Shown: positions 15,988 to 25,342 of the stretch, piece by piece
Position numbering within the stretch: the first letter of the stretch is position 1
Layout: each line of letters begins with the position of its first letter
Position numbers and translations under genes: made by a program
Notes under the pieces: model-generated
What the model saw: the letters and a program-made list of their open reading frames with translations, nothing else
Told to the model about the DNA's origin: nothing
Databases searched by the model: none
NCBI GenBank assembly: GCA_017623655.1
Contig: JAGAON010000009.1
Coordinates: forward strand, 310,001 to 374,000
DNA: 64,000 nucleotides
Direction: 5' to 3'
DNA from: Prevotella sp.
GTDB lineage: Bacteria > Bacteroidota > Bacteroidia > Bacteroidales > Bacteroidaceae

Positions 15988-18141
15988 ATGCCTATGCGAG
16001 TTTACCAGACCAATGAGATAAAGAACATCGCCCTGCTTGGCAACGATGGTTCAGGAAAGACCACGCTTACAGAGTCTCTCTTGTTTGAAGCCGGCATCAT
16101 AAACCGCCGCGGACGTATAACGCAGAAGAACACGGTAAGCGACTATTTCCCCGTAGAACAGGAATACGGATATTCCGTTTTCTCAACCGTCTATCACGTT
16201 GAATGGAACGGCAAGAAACTGAACATCATAGACTGTCCCGGCTCTGATGACTTCGTCGGCGCGGCATTGACCGCCCTTGAGGTGACGGACACGGCGGTAC
16301 TGCTTATCAATGGCCAGTACGGACCGGAGGTTGGAACGCAGAATCACTTCCGATATACAGAGAAATTAAAGAAACCTGTCATCTTCCTCGTCAACCAGTT
16401 GGACGCGGAAAAGTGCGACTACGCCACGACAATAGAGCGTCTGACTGACATCTACGGCCAGAAAGTGGTGCAGGTGCAGTACCCGATTAATGAAGGGCCG
16501 GGCTTCAACGCCCTCATAGACGTGTTGCTCATGAAGAAGTATTCATGGGGACCGGAAGGCGGAGCACCTACCATCGAGGACATACCGGAGACGGAAAAGG
16601 CGAAGGCGCAGGAGCTGCACAAGGCATTGGTAGAAGCCGCCGCCGAGAACGACGAGACCCTGATGGAGAAGTTCTTTGAGACAGAAGCACTGACAGAAGA
16701 CGAACTTCGCGAAGGAATCCGCAAGGGACTGATAACACGTAGCATCTTCCCCGTCTTCTGCGTATGTGCAGGCAAGGATATGGGTGTGCGCCGGCTGATG
16801 GAGTTCTTGGGCAATGTCGTACCGTTTGTAGATGAGATGCCGAAGGTACACAACACCCGCGGTGAAGAGATAGCGGTCAACACAGACGGTCAACAGTCGC
16901 TGTACTTCTTCAAGACTGGCGTAGAGCCGCACATAGGCGAGGTGCAGTACTTCAAGGTTATGAGCGGAAGCGTAAAGCCGGGAGATGACCTTACCAACGC
17001 CGACCGCGGCTCGCGGGAACGTCTCGGGCAGATATTCGTAATGGCGGGAGCTAACCGCATTCCCGTGGATCAGCTCAACGCCGGAGACATTGGATGCACG
17101 GTGAAACTGAAAGACGTGAAGACCGGCAACACGCTCAACGGCAAGGACTGCGACAACCGCTTTGACTTCATCAAGTATCCGAACCCGAAATACTCGCGGG
17201 CAATAAAGGCCGTGAAGGAGAGTGACACCGAAAAGATGATGACCGCGCTGACAAGAATGCGGCAGGAAGACCCGACATGGCTTGTGGAACAGAGCAAGGA
17301 ACTGCGCCAGACCATCGTGAGGGGACAGGGAGAATTTCATCTTCGCACGCTGAAATGGCGCTTGGAGAACATCGACAAAATACAGATCGAGTTCCAAGAG
17401 CCGCGCATACCATACCGTGAGACCATCACCAAGAGCGCAAGCGCGGAGTACCGGCACAAGAAACAGTCAGGCGGCGCAGGACAGTTCGGTGAGGTTCACC
17501 TCATAGTAGAGCCATACGCCGACGGTATGCCGGACCCGACCACATACAAGGTAAACGGTCAGGAGTGCAAGCTCAACGTCAAGGGACGCGAAGAGATAGA
17601 CCTTGAATGGGGCGGAAAGCTCGTCTTCATCAACACCGTCGTAGGCGGAGCGATAGACACACGCTTCATGCCGGCCATACTGAAAGGCGTGATGGAGAAG
17701 ATGGAACGCGGCCCGCTGACCGGCTCTTACGCAAGAGACGTGCGGGTAATAGTATATGACGGCAAGATGCACCCGGTTGACAGCAACGAGCTTTCGTTCA
17801 TGCTGGCGGCGAGAAACGCATTCAGCGAAGCCTTCCGCAACGCCGCTCCGAAGATACTTGAGCCGATATACGACCTCGAAGTATATGTTCCCGCCGAGCT
17901 TACAGGCGACGTGATGAGCGACCTTCAAGGGCGGCGCGCGCTCATAATGGGCATGGACATGGAGAACGGCTACCAGAAATTGCAGGCCAAGATACCGCTG
18001 AAAGAACTGTCAAACTACTCCATCGCCCTCAGCTCGCTAACAGGCGGAAGAGCGTCTTTCACCACTAAATTCGCCTCATACGAGCTGATGCCGAACGAAC
18101 TGCAACAGGCGCTCATACAGGAACACAGCAACGAAGAGTGA
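15988..18141 (+). CDS. fusA2: EF-G paralogue of the GTPase-deficient EF-G2 type
   Basis: A 717-residue protein collinear with elongation factor G (domains I-V). The P-loop is GNDGSGKTT (18-26). The G3 motif is DCPGSDD instead of DTPGHVD, so the catalytic His is Ser86. G4 is NQLD (136-139) instead of NKxD, and the switch I region lacks the RGITI sequence. Domains IV and V are intact (QSGGAGQFGEVHL, GPLTGSYARDVRVIVYDG, MPNELQQALI). Bacteroides EF-G2 is known to support translocation without GTP hydrolysis and to be induced by carbon limitation; the same role is inferred here. It is monocistronic with its own promoter and is not next to rpsL/rpsG, unlike canonical fusA. Confidence 0.88.
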   Translation: MPMRVYQTNEIKNIALLGNDGSGKTTLTESLLFEAGIINRRGRITQKNTVSDYFPVEQEYGYSVFSTVYHVEWNGKKLNIIDCPGSDDFVGAALTALEVTDTAVLLINGQYGPEVGTQNHFRYTEKLKKPVIFLVNQLDAEKCDYATTIERLTDIYGQKVVQVQYPINEGPGFNALIDVLLMKKYSWGPEGGAPTIEDIPETEKAKAQELHKALVEAAAENDETLMEKFFETEALTEDELREGIRKGLITRSIFPVFCVCAGKDMGVRRLMEFLGNVVPFVDEMPKVHNTRGEEIAVNTDGQQSLYFFKTGVEPHIGEVQYFKVMSGSVKPGDDLTNADRGSRERLGQIFVMAGANRIPVDQLNAGDIGCTVKLKDVKTGNTLNGKDCDNRFDFIKYPNPKYSRAIKAVKESDTEKMMTALTRMRQEDPTWLVEQSKELRQTIVRGQGEFHLRTLKWRLENIDKIQIEFQEPRIPYRETITKSASAEYRHKKQSGGAGQFGEVHLIVEPYADGMPDPTTYKVNGQECKLNVKGREEIDLEWGGKLVFINTVVGGAIDTRFMPAILKGVMEKMERGPLTGSYARDVRVIVYDGKMHPVDSNELSFMLAARNAFSEAFRNAAPKILEPIYDLEVYVPAELTGDVMSDLQGRRALIMGMDMENGYQKLQAKIPLKELSNYSIALSSLTGGRASFTTKFASYELMPNELQQALIQEHSNEE

Positions 18142-18148
18142 TTCCTGC

Positions 18149-18307
18149 ATGACATCCAAGCAGAAAGACATAAACATTAAGGAATTATATTTTATACAAC
18201 AGATTAAGATAAACGACAAACATATAATTAACGGCAAACTTATATCGAGTGAAGTTTGCGTCCAATATGAGGGACACCGGGTTATAAGGGCAAACGACCG
18301 GCAGTGA
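18149..18307 (+). CDS. Possible 52-residue small protein
   Basis: An ATG 7 bases after the EF-G2 stop opens a 52-codon frame (starting MTSKQKDINIKELYF) that ends before the terminator at 18363. It is lysine- and isoleucine-rich with AT-rich codons unlike the neighbouring genes, so it may be chance or a recently acquired reading frame. No family was recognised. Its only support is position between a gene and that gene's terminator. Confidence 0.25.
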   Translation: MTSKQKDINIKELYFIQQIKINDKHIINGKLISSEVCVQYEGHRVIRANDRQ

Positions 18308-18362
18308 TGCTCATCCACGCCTAATATCCATCCCATCACGATTGGAATTGATACACATCATT

Positions 18363-18397
18363 CATAGGTGCGGTGTGAATCGCGCCTATGTTTTTTG
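18363..18397 (+). terminator. Intrinsic terminator downstream of EF-G2
   Basis: CATAGGTGCG (18363-18372) pairs with CGCGCCTATG (18381-18390) and is followed by six T. It ends the EF-G2 transcript and any small gene behind it. Confidence 0.85.
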
Positions 18398-18446
18398 TTT
18401 ATACAAGGTTTGCCCCATCCCTAAACGGGGAAGTACAGCCCGTTTT

Positions 18447-18553
18447 ACAAAAGGGTGCTGATTACAGTGTAAACAGGTGCTGATTACAATGCAAACAGGT
18501 GCTGATTACAATGCAAACAGGTGCTGATTGCGTTGCAATCAGCACCTGTTTGT
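18447..18553. repeat. Palindrome array C (5 units, 107 bp)
   Basis: Units at 18447-18465, 18469-18487, 18491-18509, 18513-18531 and 18535-18553 with spacers agt, aat, aat, gtt. It is the only five-unit array. Units 2-4 are nearly identical (CAGGTGCTGATT core), which suggests unit duplication. It lies between convergent genes and is followed 14 bases later by the composite REP-like element. Confidence 0.95.
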
Positions 18554-18567
18554 TTTGTCACCCGATA

Positions 18568-18661
18568 GTAGGCACGGCATCTTGCCGTGCAAGCGTCTTT
18601 TCTACACGCTTCCCTTGGCATAGACACTATCGTTTGTTGCACGGCAAGATGCCGTGCCTAC
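18568..18661. repeat. REP-like inverted pair, family R1 (copy 1)
   Basis: A 25-base arm at 18568-18592 (GTAGGCACGGCATC...) and its perfect reverse complement at 18637-18661. Each arm is itself a hairpin (GCACGGCA/TGCCGTGC). A degenerate copy is at 55647-55740. In both copies an R2 element follows about 50 bases later with a similar linker (TGTCATTTAATT), so R1+R2 form one composite element of about 225 bp. Confidence 0.85.
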
Positions 18662-18710
18662 TGTCGCAATCCGCTCTGTTTTACCGTGTCATGTCATTTA
18701 ATTAACGTAT

Positions 18711-18791
18711 GTAGAGACGATGTAATACATCGTCTCTACATCTTTGCTACCCGTCATTGTTTACAGAGACGATGTGGTACATCGTCTCTAC
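18711..18791. repeat. REP-like element, family R2 (copy 1)
   Basis: Two hairpins, 18711-18739 and 18763-18791, each of the form GAGACGATGTnnTACATCGTCTC. The first is a perfect 29-base palindrome. Related copies are at 26700-26781 and 55790-55870, and a degenerate half is at 34717-34742. Such paired hairpins resemble REP/BIME sequences moved by RAYT transposases, but no RAYT gene is in this window. Confidence 0.85.
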
Positions 18792-18830
18792 AAGCGGGCA
18801 ATAATTAATGCCTGAGAAGAAAACGCAAAG

Positions 18831-21222
18831 TCAGAACGTCACGAACAGCGACTCGTTTCCGGCAAATTTCATCACGAAAGAGCCGTCGGAAGCGGCTTTC
18901 AGGGTTTCCTTCCTGCCTGTGGCCGTATTCCAAACCGTCACTTTCCTCGGCGCTTCCGCAAACCTTACAGCGCACTCTACGGGCTTTTCCTCCTTGTTGG
19001 CAAGGAAGAACATATCCATCTTCCGGCCTTTATACACGAACTTCCTATGCGTATGCACAACGTCATCCGAGGTCAGCGTGACTTCCCTCCGCACCGTTTC
19101 CCCTGTGCGTAATATGGGGATTCCGGCCGCAGAGAGTCCTTCAAGCGCCTTGGCCGATGCCTTGGAAACAAACGCCCCGTCGGCAACTATCACGGCCTTG
19201 TAGGTGTTGCGTATATAATCGGTACGTGTTTGCAGCGCGTCACCGGTGCATACGTCCCAGTCCAAGCCGCCAATGCCCGCAGGCAGGCGGTGCGCAAGCG
19301 TTTTCACCGGGACATCATCGCCCCAATATATCAGCACGTCCGGAGCGGCCTCTCCCTGCCTTAGCATCACCATACTGCGCGCCGCAGCCTCCCACACGGG
19401 CTTCATCATCTCCCACTTGGGATTGGAACGGTTCACCGCATACTCACGCCCGGCCACGTATGGAGCCGTGGGATGCTGCTCCGGGATGTGCGGCGTGGCG
19501 CAGATAACCATCTCCTGCGCTCCGAACGCAAAGGCTATGTCAGCCACACGCTTCAAGTCCGCCGGGTTATCCTTATACTCCGCATCGGTCATGGCCTCTG
19601 CCGACGCCACCGGCTTGCCGTAGAGATGCGCGGCGGAAGAACAGTCCTTTATGTCGAACGCACCGTCTTTCTGATAAGCCCAGAACTCCCCCTGCGGCCT
19701 GTCAACCGCTTTCTTGACAGCCACGGCGTCGCCTACTATGCAGAGTGCGTTGCCTATGGCCTGCGCCGTGAACCTTATACCGTTTTCGGCGGCACGTCTT
19801 TGGAATGTGCCGTAGTAATTGTCCGCCACGCAATCGCTGACAGTCATGCGGTAATCATACAGCACCTGCTCCGTCTTTTCCTTCGATTCAACTATATAAC
19901 CGGCCAAGACAGGCAGGTAAGGCCTCACGTCATAGCCTCTGCGGGCCTTAAATTCAGAAAACATCAGCGGTGTCCAGTTCTGCGAACCGCTCTCGTGCGA
20001 GTCCATGGTCACGCCCGCCACATTATTTATACCGTCCGCCCTAAGACTGTCAAGGATAACCTGCATATAGCTGTCCCAATGCAGTTGCGCCGCCGCTTTT
20101 GACAGTTTGTCACACTCATAGCCCAACAAATTGGTGCGCCCGTGCTTGGACTTGCCGCCGGTCAGAACCGCCGCAAAGCGCATTATGCGCCACTTGCCCT
20201 CAGGCAGAGTGCACTGTAACGTGCCGTTATTCACGTAACCGGTCACGTCAACGATGTCGTCCAGTGCGACAACCTCCCGTTTTTCATAGTCCGGCGTGGC
20301 GTCCCCCTCCCTGAAATCGGAGTGAAGCGCGGAGAGTTCCTCCCACCTGTCCATCTTGGCCGCACCTCCGACAGACCACGATTTCAAGGTGTCCGTACCG
20401 GCATACTTCACTCTCCAGTACTTTCCCGCGTCCGCTTTGAACGCGTTTGTGCGTACGGAATACCCGCCAAGGGATGCGTACATCGGTTTCAGCGTCACTA
20501 TGTCACGCCACAGCACGCTGTCATCACTTGCCTGCAACACGCCCAGATCAGGCCTTTCAACAAAGCCATAGCCTTGGAAACCGGTCTCGCCGTCATGCAA
20601 AGGCCGCTGCATTGCGCCGTTCTTACCTTTTCCCGACGCCTTGTAAGAGGCCGTAATATGGCGCATCATGCCGTCTTCCCGGCATCGCACGGCCATAAAC
20701 GCGATGTCATCCACATAGCCATCCCTGCCCTTTATGTCAGGAACGGCGATACGTACAGGCGCTGCTCCGTCAGACATCACCACGCATTCGGCAGACGACA
20801 CGCGCTGCATGGCATATCGGGGGGTAATCCACCGTCCTCCGGCAACATAGCCATTGGATATGTTCAGTTCAAAAGTCAGACCGGCATTCCCCCGCTTCTC
20901 TCGCAGCAAGTTTGACGTGACGCCACCACTCCGGAGAGAAACCGGCTTCCGCACCATTGGCTTCCGGGTTACGGGAATGATTCTGGTCATAATACACCAC
21001 ACCGCCGAATCCGGCATCCTTCAACGCTTTCACATCGGCCTTTATGCCCTCGTCCGTCGTTCTCTCATACCCGAAGAACCACCAAGTCTTCATCCTGTAA
21101 TCGGCGGTAGGGCTTTTCCACAGCGCGTCAAGGCTCTGGGCACATACGGGAAAGGCAGAGAAAGAGGCGGACAACACAGCTAATGCCACGCCGGCCAGTT
21201 TTGTTTTCGCAGTAAAAATCAT
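18831..21222 (-). pseudogene. GH106-like alpha-L-rhamnosidase, frameshifted
   Basis: One gene of about 796 codons is split by a +1 shift. The N-terminal piece (start 21222) has a signal peptide ending near VCAQS and the family segments TWWFFGYERTTDEGIKADVKAL and SPEWWRHVKLAAREAG. It then runs into a stop in the original frame. The continuation resumes in the next frame with AGLTFELNISNGY and GGRWITPRYAMQRV, the usual next segment of GH106 proteins. The shift maps to a run of five C at 20889-20893 (five G on the coding strand); four would restore the frame. Family members cleave terminal rhamnose from pectins or glycoproteins. The rest of the frame is uninterrupted to 18831, so the lesion is recent, a sequencing error or a phase-variable tract. 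Confidence 0.75.
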
Positions 21223-21332
21223 ATCAAAAAGATGTATTAACTTATTCTGTTTCAGTATAACAACATACCGTTTGTTTTATTGTGTGCACATTATTTTATT
21301 GCACCGCAAAGCAAAAAAAAGAGGGGAAAACG

Positions 21333-21362
21333 TTGTTTTTCGCATTTTATTTTGTAACTTTG
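21333..21362 (+). promoter_or_regulatory. Promoter of the carboxylase operon
   Basis: TTG at 21333-21335, a 19-base spacer and TAACTTTG at 21355-21362. Transcription would begin just before the riboswitch, leaving a leader of about 270 bases before the first start codon. Confidence 0.75.
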
Positions 21363-21369
21363 CACCGCA

Positions 21370-21590
21370 ATTTGCATTTGGTTCTCAATACCGCAACAGT
21401 ATGCGGCATACGAGCTAAGACGGGAACGCAGTGTGATTCTGCGACATTACCCGATGCTGTGAGTCCATTTTGAGGTAAGCAAACATTGTCACTGTCCCTG
21501 CGCAAGAGACTTTTTGCTCTTGCCCCAAAGGGGTGGGAAGACACGCTTTCCTTAGGATTAAGTCAGAAGACCTGCCATCTGCAAGATACA
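21370..21590 (+). promoter_or_regulatory. Cobalamin (B12) riboswitch
   Basis: The 5' conserved core reads GCTAAGACGGGAACGCAGTG at 21414-21433, followed by the ATTCTGCG stem partner and CCCGATGCTGTGAG at 21450-21463. The invariant 3' block AGTCAGAAGACCTGCC is at 21561-21576. These are the hallmark elements of the adenosylcobalamin/cobalamin riboswitch class in the correct order and spacing, with a variable domain in between. It starts right after a promoter and ends about 65 bases before the biotin carboxylase ATG. Family members normally lower expression when B12 is present. Exact ends are approximate. Confidence 0.9.
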
Positions 21591-21642
21591 AAAGAGTGTC
21601 TGCGGGACTATGGGCGCTCGGGAAAACAAAACACATACATAC

Positions 21643-23157
21643 ATGATTAGAAAAATCTTGGTTGCTAATCGTGGCGAGATAGCAATACGCGTAATGCGTA
21701 GCTGCTATGAAATGGGCATACACTCCGTAGCCGTTTACAGCACGGCCGACCGTATGTCACGCCATGTGCTATTTGCCAATGAGGCGGAATGTATAGGCGG
21801 TGCTGCCGGCAGCGACAGCTACCTGAACATCGACCACATCATCGCCGCCGCACGCAAACACAACGTTGACGCCATCCACCCGGGCTACGGATTCCTCTCA
21901 GAGAATGCGGAGTTCGCGCGAAGATGCGAGGAAGAGGGCTTCATCTTTATCGGACCACGCCCCGAAACGATGGAGGAGATGGGCGATAAGATAAGTGCCC
22001 GCCGCAAGATGAAGGAGGCAGGAGTGCCCGTTGTGCCCGGTACAGAAGAGCCGTTGGCATCTGTCGAAGAGGCAGTGAAGGTGGCAAAGGAAATCGGTTT
22101 CCCCGTGATGCTGAAAGCGTCGATGGGCGGTGGCGGCAAGGGTATGCGCCTGATAAACAGCGAAGAGGAAGTGGCGGAGATGTATAACGCTGCAAAGAAC
22201 GAGGCTATGGCAGGCTTCGGCGACGACACTGTCTATATAGAGAAGTTCGTGGAAGAGCCGCATCACATAGAATTTCAGGTTCTTGGCGACAAGCATGGCA
22301 ACGTGGTACACCTCTTTGACCGCGAATGTTCCGTGCAGCGAAGGCACCAGAAGGTGGTGGAAGAGTCCCCGTCACCGTTCATTGACTATAACCTCCGTAT
22401 GGAAATGGGCGCAAAAGCCGTAGCGGCGGCAAAGGCCGTAGGCTATGTCGGGGCAGGAACGATAGAGTTTCTCGTTGACAAATACCACCATTTCTACTTC
22501 CTTGAAATGAACACGCGACTGCAAGTGGAGCACCCGATAACCGAGGAAGTGGTGGGAGTTGACCTTGTCAAGGAGCAGATTCGCATCGCCGCAGGTTACC
22601 CGTTGCACTTCAAGCAGGAGGAACTGAGGCAGCACGGGCACGCGATAGAGTGCCGTATATGCGCGGAAGACGCCGAACACAACTTCATGCCGTCACCCGG
22701 TGTGATAACGCAGTTGACCGAACCGCACGGCATTGGCACGCGCATCGACTCGTACGTGTATGAAGGTTACGAGATTCCCGTGCACTATGACCCGATGATA
22801 GGCAAGCTGATAGTCTGGGCAACTACACGCGAATACGCCATAGAACGTATGCGCCGGGTACTGTATGAATATAAAATCACCGGCCTTACGACCAACATCC
22901 GCTATCTGAGACGCATCATGGACGTGCCGGATTTCAAGAACGGAGACTACAATACGTACTTCATCGAGCGCAACGAGGAATGGATGCGCCCGCGTTCCGG
23001 CTTCAAGAACGACTCCGAACAGATGGCAGTCATAGCGGCATATATAGACTATCTCATGAACATCGAGGAGAACCAGCCTGACACTGCGGCCTACAACAGC
23101 TCCGCAATCAACCGCTGGAGGTCCTTCGGATTGCAGAAAGGCGTACTGAGAGTGTAG
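21643..23157 (+). CDS. Biotin carboxylase subunit of an acyl-CoA carboxylase
   Basis: A 504-residue ATP-grasp biotin carboxylase. Seen: ILVANRGEIAIRVMRSCYEMG at the N-terminus, HPGYGFLSENAEFA, the glycine-rich ATP loop MGGGGKGMR near residue 165, ERDCSVQRRHQK-type sequence (here DRECSVQRRHQKVVEE) and EMNTRLQVEHPITE with the catalytic Arg. It carboxylates biotin on the carrier protein using bicarbonate and ATP. The ATG at 21643 fits the family start; an upstream in-frame Met at 21610 lies between riboswitch and gene. It is first in a three-gene operon. The ATP-dependent subunit argues for a carboxylase rather than a sodium-pump decarboxylase. Confidence 0.93.
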   Translation: MIRKILVANRGEIAIRVMRSCYEMGIHSVAVYSTADRMSRHVLFANEAECIGGAAGSDSYLNIDHIIAAARKHNVDAIHPGYGFLSENAEFARRCEEEGFIFIGPRPETMEEMGDKISARRKMKEAGVPVVPGTEEPLASVEEAVKVAKEIGFPVMLKASMGGGGKGMRLINSEEEVAEMYNAAKNEAMAGFGDDTVYIEKFVEEPHHIEFQVLGDKHGNVVHLFDRECSVQRRHQKVVEESPSPFIDYNLRMEMGAKAVAAAKAVGYVGAGTIEFLVDKYHHFYFLEMNTRLQVEHPITEEVVGVDLVKEQIRIAAGYPLHFKQEELRQHGHAIECRICAEDAEHNFMPSPGVITQLTEPHGIGTRIDSYVYEGYEIPVHYDPMIGKLIVWATTREYAIERMRRVLYEYKITGLTTNIRYLRRIMDVPDFKNGDYNTYFIERNEEWMRPRSGFKNDSEQMAVIAAYIDYLMNIEENQPDTAAYNSSAINRWRSFGLQKGVLRV

Positions 23158-23177
23158 CATTCAAGACAGGAAAGACA

Positions 23178-23696
23178 ATGGAAATACAGATAGGAAACAA
23201 GATACAACAGGTCACTTTGCTGTCAAAAGACGGCAACAACGTGAGCATTGACATCGACGGAGAGGTCTATAACGTGGATGTGGCGATGCTGCAAAACGGG
23301 ATATACTCCATCATCTACGGCGGCAACTCCTACAAAGCCGAGCTTACAAAGGGCGAGGGAGGGAAGCATTATACGGCCAACGTTAACTACTCCACATACC
23401 AGATAGACATGCTTGACTCGCAAGCCAAGTACATGAGAATGCGCAAGAAGAAGGGCAACGCCGTGCAGGCGGACACCATAACGGTGCCGATGCCATGCAA
23501 GATAGTGAAGGTTTACGTGAAGGCAGGAGACAAGGTAAAGGCCGGAGACACGCTCTTCACCATGGAGGCGATGAAGATGCAGTCCAACTACAAGGTCGCT
23601 TCCGACTGCAAGATAAAGGAGGTTCTGATACAAGACGGTGACACCATGAAGGCAAACGACCTTGTGATGAAACTGGAAATGGCCTCAGAGAACTAA
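23178..23696 (+). CDS. Biotin carboxyl carrier protein
   Basis: A 172-residue protein with an N-terminal beta-rich region and a C-terminal biotinyl/lipoyl domain. The biotinylated lysine is about residue 133 in MEAMKM. PMPCKIVKVYVKAGDKVKAGDT is the typical domain entry. It shuttles carboxybiotin between the subunits encoded on each side. It lies 20 bases after the biotin carboxylase gene and 16 bases before the carboxyltransferase gene. The N-terminal part is longer than in AccB and resembles the carrier of propionyl-CoA carboxylase/methylmalonyl-CoA decarboxylase complexes. Confidence 0.92.
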   Translation: MEIQIGNKIQQVTLLSKDGNNVSIDIDGEVYNVDVAMLQNGIYSIIYGGNSYKAELTKGEGGKHYTANVNYSTYQIDMLDSQAKYMRMRKKKGNAVQADTITVPMPCKIVKVYVKAGDKVKAGDTLFTMEAMKMQSNYKVASDCKIKEVLIQDGDTMKANDLVMKLEMASEN

Positions 23697-23712
23697 GAAA
23701 AACGACACGATT

Positions 23713-25149
23713 ATGAAACTGACAGCAAGAGAAAGAATAGACACCTTACTCGACAAAGGGACGTTTGTGGAGCTGGACAAGCACGTAATGCACCGCTGCA
23801 CGGACTTCGGAATGGACAAGAAGCGCATAGAAGGCGACGGCGTCATCTCCGGTTACGGCAAGATTGACGGCAGAATCGTGTTCGTCTATGCCTTTGACTT
23901 CAGCGTACTGGGAGGCTCGCTGAGTGCCGCCAACGCACAGAAGATAGCCAAAGTGCAGGACATGGCACTGAAAAACGGCGCGCCGATAATAGGCCTCAAC
24001 GACTCCGGCGGCGCAAGAATACAGGAGGGAGTGGAGTCACTCACCGGCTTTGCGCACATTTTCCGCCGCAACGTCATGGCCTCCGGAGTGATTCCGCAGA
24101 TCTCCGCCATCATGGGTCCCTGCGCCGGCGGCTCATGTTACTCGCCCGCCTTGACGGACTTTATACTCATGGTCAAGGAGCAAAGCCAGATGTTTGTCAC
24201 CGGCCCTAACGTGGTAAAGGCCGTGACCAACGAGGACGTGGATAAGGAAACGTTAGGCGGAGCAGTGACACACAACAGCGTCAGCGGCGTCAGCCACTTC
24301 ATCTGCGACAACGATGAGGAGACGCTCATGACCATAAGGGAACTTATCGGCTTCATACCTTCAAACAACATGGAGGACGCCCCCATACACCCCGTGACGG
24401 ATGAGGTCAACCGCGTGTGCCATGAACTTGACGAAGTGGTGCCCGTTGACCCCAATATGCCATACGACATCCACGACATTATCGAGCCGATATGCGACCA
24501 GCAGTATTTCTTTGAGGTGCAGCCGGATTTCGCGAAGAACATAGTCATCGGCTTCGGACGAATGGCCGGCCGCACCGTCGGCTTCGTTGCAAACCAGCCA
24601 AACTACCTTGCCGGCTCGCTGGACATCGACGGTTCTGACAAGGCCGCACGCTTCATACGCTTCTGCGACTGCTTCAACATCCCGCTGATTGCCGTAGAAG
24701 ACGTGCCGGGCTTCCTGCCGGGAGTGCAGCAAGAGCACAACGGCATCATACGCCACGGTGCGAAAATCGTATATGCCTTTGCCGAGGCTACCGTGCCGAA
24801 GGTTACGCTCATCACGCGAAAGGCTTACGGCGGCGCATACATCGTGATGAACTCAAAGTGCATCGGGGCAGACATCAACCTTGCATACCCTACCGCCGAA
24901 ATCGCGGTAATGGGTGCGGAGGGAGCCTGCAACATACTTTACCGCAAGGCGACACCGGAAGAACGTGCAGAGCGCACAAAGGAATACCGCGAGAAATTCG
25001 CCAATCCTATGCCGGCGGCGCAACTGGGTTACATTGACGAAATCATCTCTCCGTGCGACACACGCATACGCCTGATACAGGCATTGGAGATGTGCCGGAA
25101 CAAGAACCAGAGCAATCCGCCGAAGAAACACGGCAATATGCCGCTGTAA
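23713..25149 (+). CDS. Carboxyltransferase subunit (propionyl-CoA carboxylase/MmdA type)
   Basis: A 478-residue carboxyltransferase with two crotonase-like halves. Seen: FDFSVLGGSLSAANAQKIAKV, GLNDSGGARIQEGVESL, GPCAGGSCYSPALTDF (oxyanion region, N-half), then VEDVPGFLPGVQQEHNGIIRHGAKI and RKAYGGAYIVM (C-half). It is shorter than the usual 510-520 of PccB. It moves the carboxyl group between biotin and an acyl-CoA, most likely propionyl-CoA/methylmalonyl-CoA, which links the operon to the B12-dependent methylmalonyl-CoA mutase pathway and to the upstream riboswitch. Acetyl-CoA specificity is not excluded. It is the last gene before a strong terminator. Confidence 0.9.
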   Translation: MKLTARERIDTLLDKGTFVELDKHVMHRCTDFGMDKKRIEGDGVISGYGKIDGRIVFVYAFDFSVLGGSLSAANAQKIAKVQDMALKNGAPIIGLNDSGGARIQEGVESLTGFAHIFRRNVMASGVIPQISAIMGPCAGGSCYSPALTDFILMVKEQSQMFVTGPNVVKAVTNEDVDKETLGGAVTHNSVSGVSHFICDNDEETLMTIRELIGFIPSNNMEDAPIHPVTDEVNRVCHELDEVVPVDPNMPYDIHDIIEPICDQQYFFEVQPDFAKNIVIGFGRMAGRTVGFVANQPNYLAGSLDIDGSDKAARFIRFCDCFNIPLIAVEDVPGFLPGVQQEHNGIIRHGAKIVYAFAEATVPKVTLITRKAYGGAYIVMNSKCIGADINLAYPTAEIAVMGAEGACNILYRKATPEERAERTKEYREKFANPMPAAQLGYIDEIISPCDTRIRLIQALEMCRNKNQSNPPKKHGNMPL

Positions 25150-25197
25150 CAGGCAAACGAAAACACATAAATTGTATTGTAATATTTTACTTTTCAA

Positions 25198-25238
25198 GGG
25201 CGTGCCGACTGCGAAGTCTGCACGCCCTGTCTTTTTTC
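25198..25238 (+). terminator. Terminator of the carboxylase operon
   Basis: GGGCGTGC (25198-25205) and GCACGCCC (25220-25227) with a short inner stem GACT/AGTC, followed by TGTCTTTTTT. A clear intrinsic terminator. Confidence 0.88.
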
Positions 25239-25342
25239 CCGCCGCTGCCATCCACACGGACACGGGCGTGCAAACCGGTGAAGAGATGATGCAAGAGAGG
25301 CTGAATATGCGTGAAGAAAAAGGCGGACTGTAAAGCCCCGCT

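Noticed and set aside
21282-21473. 63-codon open frame upstream of the carboxylase operon
   Set aside because: It runs through the promoter and the cobalamin riboswitch core; the structural RNA explains the conservation.
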